Positions 1 to 5,397 of a DNA stretch of 5,397 nucleotides are shown here, piece after piece. The number at the start of each line of letters is the position of its first letter. The stretch's first letter is position 1. Location of the stretch: the NCBI GenBank assembly GCA_022425845.1, contig JAKMEU010000184.1, forward strand, positions 1 through 5,397, given 5' to 3'. The notes under the pieces were generated by a model. That model was not told the DNA's origin. It searched no databases and was given only the letters and a program-made list of their open reading frames with translations. The translations under genes were made by a program, and so were the position numbers. The DNA comes from Luminiphilus sp. (GTDB taxonomy: Bacteria > Pseudomonadota > Gammaproteobacteria > Pseudomonadales > Halieaceae).

Positions 1-1542
1 ATCGTCAACGCGGCCCGTGATGCGGTAGTAACCCTCGGCGTCCCGCAGTGCGCCATCGCCGGTGAAGTAATAGCCTTTGTAGGTGCTGAAATAGGTATCG
101 ATCATGCGCTGGTGATCGTTGTATACCGATCGAATCTGACCCGGCCATGAGCGTTTGATCGCCAGATATCCGGCGGCCTCACCCTCAAGTTCTTGCCCAT
201 TTTCATCAAGGAGCACGGGTTCCACGCCAAAGAACGGAAAGCTGGCAAAGCCGGGCTTGAGGGCATGTGCGCCCGGAAGGGGGGTAATCATGATGCCGCC
301 GGTTTCTGTTTGCCACCAGGTATCAACAATGGGACAGCGTCCGTCCCCGACGATCTTGTGGTACCACTCCCACGCCTCTGGATTGATGGGTTCGCCCACG
401 GATCCCAGCACACGCAGTGTCGACCGGGAATGGCGGGTTACCCATTCATCGCCCATGGCCATGAGAGCCCTGATGGCGGTGGGGGCTGTGAAAAAGGAGT
501 TAACGTGGTGCTTGTCCACGACCTCCCAGAATCGGCCCGCATCGGGGTAAGTGGGAACACCCTCAAAAAGGACTGAGGTCGCGGCATTGGCGAGCGGGCC
601 ATACACGATATAGGTATGGCCGGTTACCCATCCCACATCGGCGGTGCACCACCAGATGTCACCCGGTTTGTAATCAAAGACATAGCGGAAAGTCATGGCC
701 GCCTGTAGCAGGTAGCCGCCGGTCGTGTGCAGCACGCCTTTGGGCTTTCCCGTAGAGCCTGAGGTGTAGAGGATGAACAGTGGGTCCTCGGCGTCCATGG
801 CCTCGGGCTCGCAGTCGGTGTCGGCGGCCGCGCAGGCGTCGCTGTAGTGCACGTCCCGACCCTCAACCCAGCCGGTCTGGGCGCCGGTCCTCGTCACCAC
901 GATGACGGAGTCAACTGACGGGCTACCCTGCAGCGCAGCGTCGACATTCGCCTTGAGGGGAATGCTGCGTCCGCCGCGAATTCCTTCGTCTGCGGTAATT
1001 ACCATGCGACATTCGGCGTCATTTATGCGGCTTTGCAGTGCCTCGGGGGAAAAGCCACCAAAGACCACCGAGTGAATCGCTCCAATCCGTGCGCAGGCCA
1101 GCATGGCGTAGGCTGCTTCCGGGATCATGGGCATGTAAATACACACACGATCTCCCCGGCCGACTCCCCGGGATTTCATCACGTTGGCCAACTGGCAGAC
1201 CCGGTCGCTCAACGCCTGGTAACTGATAGTCTGGCATTCCTTGGGGTCGTCGCCTTCCCAGATAAAAGCGGTTTGTTCCGCTCGCTCAGGAAGATGCCGG
1301 TCGATACAGTTAACGGAGACGTTGAGCTTACCGCCGGCGAACCATTGAGCCTCTCCGGTTGCCAGATTGCTGTGGGTTACGGTGTGCCATGGCGACGCCC
1401 ACTGCAGAAACTCATCAGCGCGAGCAGCCCAGAATGCGGCCGGATCTTCCATTGACTCCCTGTACCACTCGGCATAACGATCAGGCGTAATGTGGGCATC
1501 GGAAAAGTGCGCAGGCACCGGATATTCGGGATGCTCGGACAT
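1..1542 (-). CDS. acs: Acetyl-CoA synthetase (AMP-forming), 3' part cut off by the window edge
   Basis: Cytoplasmic enzyme that activates acetate with ATP and CoA to acetyl-CoA through an acetyl-AMP intermediate, allowing growth on or scavenging of acetate. I translated 514 uninterrupted codons; full family members have about 650, so the C-terminal domain with the acetylatable lysine is outside the window. Visible motifs: the P-loop-like YTSGSTGKPKGV at residues 259-270, GWVTGH at 304-309, WWQTETG at 409-415, TGD at 494-496 and GRVDD at 510-514, the hinge motif at the edge. R189 and R192 match the arginines that contact CoA phosphate. V306, T307, V382 and W410 match the acetate-pocket residues V310, T311, V386 and W414 of Salmonella Acs, so acetate (or propionate) is the expected substrate rather than longer acids. 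The start ATG (1540-1542) has GGAG seven bases upstream. It is divergent from the porin-symporter genes. In Vibrio and Pseudomonas acs is controlled by CrbS/CrbR; whether that holds here is not visible. Confidence 0.97.
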   Translation of the reverse strand, partial: MSEHPEYPVPAHFSDAHITPDRYAEWYRESMEDPAAFWAARADEFLQWASPWHTVTHSNLATGEAQWFAGGKLNVSVNCIDRHLPERAEQTAFIWEGDDPKECQTISYQALSDRVCQLANVMKSRGVGRGDRVCIYMPMIPEAAYAMLACARIGAIHSVVFGGFSPEALQSRINDAECRMVITADEGIRGGRSIPLKANVDAALQGSPSVDSVIVVTRTGAQTGWVEGRDVHYSDACAAADTDCEPEAMDAEDPLFILYTSGSTGKPKGVLHTTGGYLLQAAMTFRYVFDYKPGDIWWCTADVGWVTGHTYIVYGPLANAATSVLFEGVPTYPDAGRFWEVVDKHHVNSFFTAPTAIRALMAMGDEWVTRHSRSTLRVLGSVGEPINPEAWEWYHKIVGDGRCPIVDTWWQTETGGIMITPLPGAHALKPGFASFPFFGVEPVLLDENGQELEGEAAGYLAIKRSWPGQIRSVYNDHQRMIDTYFSTYKGYYFTGDGALRDAEGYYRITGRVDD

Positions 1543-1580
1543 GGTGGGGCTCCAAATTCTGGACAAACTGATAGCTGTGG

Positions 1581-1608
1581 ATGTTAGATCACTTTGGTGT
1601 TGGGTCAA
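1581..1608 (-). promoter_or_regulatory. Candidate sigma70 promoter of acs
   Basis: Read on the minus strand, TTGACC (plus 1603-1608, five of six matches to TTGACA) is followed after 16 bp by TAACAT (plus 1581-1586, four of six matches to TATAAT). Transcription would begin near 1574, giving a leader of roughly 30 bases with the GGAG ribosome site at 1550-1553. Such matches occur by chance in intergenic DNA, so this is a position-supported guess, not a demonstrated promoter. Confidence 0.4.
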
Positions 1609-1612
1609 CGCC
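1596..1612. promoter_or_regulatory. Imperfect dyad overlapping the acs -35, possible operator
   Basis: The 17-bp GGTGTTGGGTCAACGCC has arms GGnGTTG and CAACnCC around a three-base centre. It covers the candidate acs -35 element, a position where a bound regulator could influence RNA polymerase at the divergent promoters. The regulator is not known, and a single copy of short symmetry could be chance. Confidence 0.28.
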
Positions 1613-1705
1613 GGTGTCGTACGAGCTGTACTGGTGTTCCTAAAGCTTATCGAATCTACGCGTCAAGGCAATCAATGATTAACTTACAGGGGTATCTCAA
1701 GCGCA

Positions 1706-3049
1706 ATGTTCAGTACTAAATTTGGGTTCGCAGTTTCTCTCTGCACAGTGGTTGCCATGCCTGTCTCTGCGCAGGCGGCAAAAGTCGAGGCACTTGAGGC
1801 CCGGATTGTCACCCTGGAAGGTGAGTTGTCGGCGCTGAGGTCACTGGTTGAGGCGATGGTTGATGGGTCGGAGGAAGTTGAGGTCCTGCCGACCTTGGAC
1901 GAAGGGGTCGCGAAGCAAGCTGTTGCCATGACGTCGGGGAACCGGCGCGCGCCTGACGGCTTTCGCTATCAGGGCTTCATTCAGCTCGATAGCCTCACCA
2001 CCCGTTACAGCGATGGTAGGCCACAGGGTTCGGCGATCGAGAACTTTCTGATTCCATCGGATATTCCCGTAGACCCCGATGCAAATGGCAGTTTTCGCAG
2101 CACCAACCTGAGTGCAAAGACCACGCGCTTTGCCTTCGCTACCGACCACACGACGGATGCCGGCCACATCAGCAGCCTGCTTGAGCTCGACTTTGCCCTG
2201 AGCAGCCAGGGCAACGAACGGATCTCCAACAGCTGGAGTAGCCGCTTGCGGCATGCTTACGTGGACTGGCAGTGGTCGGAGCATGACAGTCTGGTGGCGG
2301 GCCAGACCTGGACGACATTCATGCGCGCTGAGTCGCGACCCGCACTGTGGGATATGACGGGCTCCGTGGGACAAACGTTCAATCGCCAGCCGTTGATTCG
2401 CTGGCGGCACAATCGCTGGAGCTTTGCGGCGGAGAACCCTGCCACGCGGCTGGAGGGCGTGGCGTACGAGGATGAACAGCGCGCCTTCCCCGATCTGGTC
2501 GTGAGATATGATGGCCAGTCAGGTGATTTGGGCTGGACAGTGGCCGGCTTAATTCGACAGCTCAACTATCGCGAGGATATGACAGACGGCTCTACGCGTG
2601 AGGATGATCAAGTGGGCTATGCCATGAGCTTGGCGGGCAATTGGCACGCGGGTCTGAATGATTTCCGTTTCATGTTGAACTATGGTGACGCGTTGGGGCG
2701 TTACATGGGCCTGAACGCTTTCAGTGACGCGGTTGTGACGTCCAATGGTGATATAGAGACCTATGCGCAGGCGGGTGGCCTTATTTCATGGAGTCGGCAA
2801 ATCAGCGCGCGTTGGCAGGCGGGTGTGGCGCTATCGGGGGCCTGGGCTGATGTGCCCGGTGTTGAGGTTTACGAGGGCGCAGGATTACTGCCCGAGCATT
2901 ACGCATCGGGTCACTTTAATCTGTGGTATCGACCCACGGCATCCCTTGCCTTGGGTTCCGAGTATATCCGGGCGGTGAAACGCCTCGAGAATGGCAGTTC
3001 AGGTAGTCTGGATCGTTTGATGCTTTCGGTGCGTTACAACCTGAAATAG
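1706..3049 (+). CDS. DcaP-like outer-membrane porin
   Basis: Predicted outer-membrane beta-barrel channel of the DcaP-like family, whose characterised members are trimeric porins for small, often carboxylate, substrates. The 447-residue product starts with a signal peptide (hydrophobic core about residues 6-20, likely cleavage after SAQA at 21-24). A heptad-like segment at about 26-51 (V27, L30, I34, L37, L41, L44, L48) resembles the N-terminal coiled coil that helps such porins trimerise. A polar linker follows, then from about residue 85 the barrel, beginning FRYQGFIQLD and containing LRHAYVDWQW and a GQTWTTFM segment (199-206) typical of the family. It ends YNLK, without a terminal aromatic residue. 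The ATG is the first after an in-frame stop at 1676-1678; the nearest purine-rich site, AGGGG at 1688-1692, lies a rather long 13 bases upstream. It leads the plus-strand gene set, 34 bp before the small symporter subunit, which suggests it admits the symporter substrate. The family call is firm; the substrate is inferred. Confidence 0.85.
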   Translation: MFSTKFGFAVSLCTVVAMPVSAQAAKVEALEARIVTLEGELSALRSLVEAMVDGSEEVEVLPTLDEGVAKQAVAMTSGNRRAPDGFRYQGFIQLDSLTTRYSDGRPQGSAIENFLIPSDIPVDPDANGSFRSTNLSAKTTRFAFATDHTTDAGHISSLLELDFALSSQGNERISNSWSSRLRHAYVDWQWSEHDSLVAGQTWTTFMRAESRPALWDMTGSVGQTFNRQPLIRWRHNRWSFAAENPATRLEGVAYEDEQRAFPDLVVRYDGQSGDLGWTVAGLIRQLNYREDMTDGSTREDDQVGYAMSLAGNWHAGLNDFRFMLNYGDALGRYMGLNAFSDAVVTSNGDIETYAQAGGLISWSRQISARWQAGVALSGAWADVPGVEVYEGAGLLPEHYASGHFNLWYRPTASLALGSEYIRAVKRLENGSSGSLDRLMLSVRYNLK

Positions 3050-3083
3050 AACAACAGCGGCGGGTTTTCTGGAGAAAAGCGAC

Positions 3084-3350
3084 ATGCAAAAATTGTCAGA
3101 GGCGCAGGCGAAGGAATATTGGAAAAGGAATCGAAGCCTCATGATCCGGCTGATGGCCATCTGGTTTATCGTCAGCTTTGGCTTCGGCATTATCGGGGTG
3201 GACCTGCTTAATACCGTTCAGGTAGGGGGTTACAAGCTGGGTTTCTGGTTCGCCCAGCAGGGTTCAATCTTTGTCTTCATAGGCCTGATTTTTTATTACG
3301 TGGTGGCGATGGCCCGACTCGACCGTGAATTTGGTGTGGAGGAGGACTGA
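3084..3350 (+). CDS. DUF4212 small subunit of a sodium:solute symporter
   Basis: Small inner-membrane partner of an SSF-family symporter. The 88-residue product has a charged, cytoplasmic-looking N-terminus with the family-like YWKRNRSLMIRLM stretch (12-24), a first membrane segment at about 25-42, a short loop, and a second at about 54-76 that begins GFWFAQQGS, followed by an acidic tail. Length, two-helix layout and its place directly before the large subunit match the putative sodium:solute symporter small-subunit family. ActP-type acetate permeases instead have a YjcH (DUF485) partner of about 100 residues, which this does not resemble. The start has GGAG at 3071-3074, nine bases upstream. 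Its exact role, assembly or activity of the large subunit, is inferred. Confidence 0.9.
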   Translation: MQKLSEAQAKEYWKRNRSLMIRLMAIWFIVSFGFGIIGVDLLNTVQVGGYKLGFWFAQQGSIFVFIGLIFYYVVAMARLDREFGVEED

Positions 3351-3352
3351 TG
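3338..3352 (+). promoter_or_regulatory. Strong ribosome site and one-base TGATG overlap between symporter subunits
   Basis: GGAGGAGGA at 3338-3346, inside the last codons of the small subunit, lies just ahead of the large-subunit ATG at 3350-3352. The stop TGA (3348-3350) shares its A with that ATG. This fixes the large-subunit start and predicts translational coupling, consistent with the two products working in one complex. Confidence 0.85.
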
Positions 3353-5089
3353 GACCTTGCCACCACCACCTATATTGTCGTTGGCTTCACCTTTCTTATT
3401 TACATTGGTATCGCGATCGCGGCCCGTGCCGGTGATACCCGGGAGTTCTATGTTGCCGGCGGTGGTGTCCATCCGATTGCCAACGGTATGGCGACGGCGG
3501 CTGACTGGATGTCAGCGGCTTCCTTCATTTCCATGGCAGGCCTCATTGGCATTTCATACAACGGTTACGGTGGCTCTGTTTTTCTCATGGGTTGGACAGG
3601 TGGCTACGTCATTCTTGCCATGTTGCTTGCGCCTTATCTACGCAAGTACGGCAAGTTTACGGTGCCTGAGTTCATTGGCGACCGCTACTATTCCGACACG
3701 GCCCGGGTGGTCGCCGTGATTTGCCTCATCCTCTGTTCCGTAACCTATGTGATCGGCCAGATGAAAGGGATTGGTGTTGCCTTTTCGAGGTTTCTGGAAA
3801 CCGATTACGAGACCGGACTGTACACGGGGATGGTCATTGTTTTCTTCTACGCGGTGCTGGGGGGCATGAAAGGCATTACCTACACCCAGATAGCCCAGTA
3901 TGTTGTGCTCATTCTTGCCTATACGATCCCGGCTATCTTCATCAGTCTACAACTCACTGGAAACCCGATACCCCAGCTGGGGCTGGGCAGCACCCTGGTA
4001 GGCAGCGACACTTTTCTGCTGGACAAACTCGATCAGGTTCTTGCGGAGACGGGGTTCAAGGAATACACCACGTCGGTCCGCTTGAGTCAGGTCAATATGT
4101 TTGCCTATACGGCATCGCTGATGATCGGTACGGCAGGTCTACCTCATGTCATCATCCGATTTTTCACGGTCCCCAAGGTACGTGATGCACGCAAGTCCGC
4201 AGGCTGGGCGCTGATCTTCATTGCGATTCTTTATACGACGGCACCGGCCGTAGCCGCTATGGCGCGCCTGAACATTATGCAGACCATCGAACCGGCCCCG
4301 GGGCAGAATCTGGTTATCGATCAGCGTCCCCAGTGGTTTAAAACCTGGGAACAAACGGGGTTGCTGGCGATCGAGGACAAAAATGGTGATGGTCGACTGC
4401 AATACGTTGCTGATCCGCAGCGCAATGAGCTGGTCAAGCTGGACAACGATATTCTCGTTCTGGCCAATCCTGAGATAGCGCGCCTGCCCAATTGGATCAT
4501 TGCTCTGGTCGCTGCAGGTGGTTTGGCTGCAGCCCTCTCAACAGCTGCGGGTTTGTTACTCGCCATATCGTCGGCAATTTCCCATGATCTGCTCAAAAGC
4601 ACTTTTTACCCGACCATTTCCGAGCAAATGGAACGGAATGCTTCCCGCGGTGCCATGGCTCTGGCCGTTTTCGGTGCCGGGTACCTGGGCTTGAATCCAC
4701 CGGGCTTCGCGGCGGGTACAGTCGCGCTGGCATTTGGTCTTGCTGCGGCATCGATTTTTCCGGCCTTAATGATGGGTATTTTCTCCTCGCGAGTCACCCG
4801 GGAGGGCGCTGTCGCGGGTATGGTCGTGGGGCTGGGTGTAACGCTGTTCTATGTTTTCCAGCACAAGGGCATTATGTTTGTCGCTGACTGGCGGTTTCTC
4901 CCCGGATTGGCGCCCAACTGGTTCTTTGGTATCGAGCCTAATGCGTTTGGCTGCATCGGCGCCGCCATTAACTTCGCCGTGGCAATGGGCGTTACCTCGC
5001 TGACTCGAGAGCCACCGGAACGCGTACGTAATTTGGTGCAGGAGATTCGTATCCCGGCGGGTATGCCCAGCGCACCTTCAGACCATTGA
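3350..5089 (+). CDS. Large subunit of a Na+/solute symporter, VC_2705-like SSF family
   Basis: Inner-membrane sodium-coupled transporter with the LeuT-type fold; the substrate is probably acetate or another short monocarboxylate, given acs next door. The 579 residues contain about thirteen hydrophobic segments. The discontinuous core helix 1 is visible around ATAADWMSAASFISMAG (48-64), the SSF signature region around GGMKGITYTQIAQY (171-184), and the core helix 8 stretch AAALSTAAGLLLAISSA (393-409), where S397 and T398 match the Na2-site serines of vSGLT. Between core helices 7 and 8 lies a long soluble loop (about 309-380) with a DKNGDGRLQYVAD calcium-loop-like motif at 343-355. The pairing with a DUF4212 subunit and the length separate it from ActP (about 550 residues, YjcH partner). 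The start is fixed by a strong ribosome site and the one-base overlap with the upstream gene. The family is clear; substrate and ion stoichiometry are inferred. Confidence 0.92.
   Translation: MDLATTTYIVVGFTFLIYIGIAIAARAGDTREFYVAGGGVHPIANGMATAADWMSAASFISMAGLIGISYNGYGGSVFLMGWTGGYVILAMLLAPYLRKYGKFTVPEFIGDRYYSDTARVVAVICLILCSVTYVIGQMKGIGVAFSRFLETDYETGLYTGMVIVFFYAVLGGMKGITYTQIAQYVVLILAYTIPAIFISLQLTGNPIPQLGLGSTLVGSDTFLLDKLDQVLAETGFKEYTTSVRLSQVNMFAYTASLMIGTAGLPHVIIRFFTVPKVRDARKSAGWALIFIAILYTTAPAVAAMARLNIMQTIEPAPGQNLVIDQRPQWFKTWEQTGLLAIEDKNGDGRLQYVADPQRNELVKLDNDILVLANPEIARLPNWIIALVAAGGLAAALSTAAGLLLAISSAISHDLLKSTFYPTISEQMERNASRGAMALAVFGAGYLGLNPPGFAAGTVALAFGLAAASIFPALMMGIFSSRVTREGAVAGMVVGLGVTLFYVFQHKGIMFVADWRFLPGLAPNWFFGIEPNAFGCIGAAINFAVAMGVTSLTREPPERVRNLVQEIRIPAGMPSAPSDH
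4376..4414 (+). other. EF-hand/dockerin-like DxNxDG loop within the symporter
   Basis: This encodes residues 343-355 of the large subunit. D343, N345 and D347, followed by G348, fit positions 1, 3, 5 and 6 of a calcium-binding loop; Q351 could serve position 9. Position 12 is alanine rather than the usual glutamate, while D355 sits at position 13. The loop joins core helices 7 and 8, which in the LeuT fold lies on the outer face. Calcium binding is inferred from the pattern only. Confidence 0.5.
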
Positions 5090-5127
5090 TTTAACGCGCT
5101 TCAGGCGCAATTTATTGGAGCTTTATC

Positions 5128-5397
5128 ATGTCCTTGCTCAGGAATAGACACTTCATAACCGCGCTGCTGGTCGCTCCGTTATTGGCGGTTCTGGCGTGGT
5201 TTGCCGTCGGGCAGTGGGTTGAGGAGCCGGCGCTACAGCCGATACCTGCGCAGTCGGGAAACAGTTATCCCATGATAGAGAGACCGGGCTGTCGCTACGC
5301 GGGCGGCGATTGCGGCCTTTCCAACGAGGATTTCAAGCTGGCGCTGGCAGTGACTCCGGATGGGCAGCTGCGTTTGGCTTCGGCTGTGGCACTGGAT
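5128..5397 (+). CDS. Unrecognised membrane-anchored periplasmic protein, 3' end cut off
   Basis: I do not recognise a named family. The first 90 codons are open to the window edge. The N-terminus has basic residues (R5, R7) followed by a hydrophobic stretch at about 9-29 (FITALLVAPLLAVLAWFAVG), which looks like an uncleaved signal anchor placing the rest in the periplasm; no lipobox is seen. Residues 55-62 form CRYAGGDC, a CX6C pair followed by GLSNEDFKLALAV, which resembles the start of a beta-rich domain. The cysteines could form a disulfide or bind a metal. The ATG has GGAG at 5117-5120, seven bases upstream, and lies 38 bp after the symporter stop with no convincing terminator, so it is probably co-transcribed with the porin and symporter genes. 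Function is unknown; an accessory role in transport or an unrelated envelope protein are both possible. Confidence 0.8.
   Translation, partial: MSLLRNRHFITALLVAPLLAVLAWFAVGQWVEEPALQPIPAQSGNSYPMIERPGCRYAGGDCGLSNEDFKLALAVTPDGQLRLASAVALD

Larger units (their letters stand above)
1543..1705. other. Divergent intergenic region between acs and the porin gene
   Basis: This 163-bp spacer separates two divergently transcribed units and should hold the control sequences of both. I see a reasonable sigma70-like promoter and an imperfect dyad on the acs side. A second, weaker acs-directed candidate pairs TTGATT (plus 1670-1675) with GATAAG (plus 1646-1651) at 18-bp spacing. I found no convincing -35/-10 pair directed toward the porin and no sigma54 -24/-12 element. 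No RNA gene or small ORF with a good ribosome site was evident. Confidence 0.75.

Noticed and set aside
155..576. Two overlapping plus-strand ORFs of 127-131 codons
   Set aside because: They lie antisense to clearly conserved acs codons, lack family features and have no convincing ribosome sites.
1033..1455. Plus-strand ORF of 140 codons
   Set aside because: It is antisense to the acs N-terminal region, which reads as intact Acs; composition is that of a shadow frame.
1576..1593. CRP-like half-sites TGTGG and TCACT
   Set aside because: The halves are separated by 8 bp instead of the 6 bp of a CRP site and each has a mismatch.
1490..1678. Plus-strand ORF of 62 codons reaching across the intergenic region
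   Set aside because: It begins antisense to acs and runs through the promoter region with no recognisable protein features or good ribosome site.
1841..2410. Minus-strand ORF of 189 codons
   Set aside because: It is fully antisense to the porin, whose signal peptide and barrel features make that frame the real one.
3721..4185. Plus-strand ORF of 154 codons
   Set aside because: It is a +1-type shadow within the symporter gene; the membrane helices and SSF motifs are in the other frame.
3350..5089. Naming the symporter actP
   Set aside because: ActP pairs with a YjcH (DUF485) protein and lacks this long calcium-loop-like insert; the DUF4212 partner fits the VC_2705-like subfamily better.
5096..5108. 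GCGC-N5-GCGC hairpin after the symporter as a terminator
   Set aside because: The stem is only 4 bp and no U-run follows; it sits just before the ribosome site of the next gene.

Overview
The window looks like a stretch of chromosome from a free-living, probably marine, gammaproteobacterium. It has a moderate GC content (mid-50s % by eye), dense coding, Gram-negative envelope genes and a sodium-dependent solute symporter of the two-subunit type common in marine gammaproteobacteria. I cannot name a genus from the sequence alone.

Layout: positions 1-1542 are the first 514 codons of an acetyl-CoA synthetase gene (acs) on the minus strand; its C-terminal part lies beyond the left edge. A 163-bp divergent intergenic region (1543-1705) follows. 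It carries a plausible sigma70-type promoter for acs and an imperfect dyad that may be an operator. On the plus strand there are then four closely spaced genes: a DcaP-like outer-membrane porin (1706-3049), a DUF4212 small symporter subunit (3084-3350), the large SSF-family symporter subunit (3350-5089), and the start of an unrecognised membrane-anchored periplasmic protein (5128 to the right edge). Gaps of 34, -1 and 38 bp and the absence of a convincing terminator suggest one transcription unit.

Together the genes read as an uptake-and-activation route for acetate or a similar small carboxylate. The porin would admit the substrate through the outer membrane, the Na+-dependent two-subunit symporter would bring it across the inner membrane, and Acs would convert it to acetyl-CoA. 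The acetate-pocket residues of Acs are all visible and conserved, which supports acetate (or propionate) as the substrate. The role of the last gene is unknown.

The window is not obviously exotic. The points most worth a second look are a calcium-binding-like DxNxDG loop in a long, predicted periplasmic loop of the symporter, the porin placed in the same operon as the symporter, and the unknown Cys-pair protein at the right edge.
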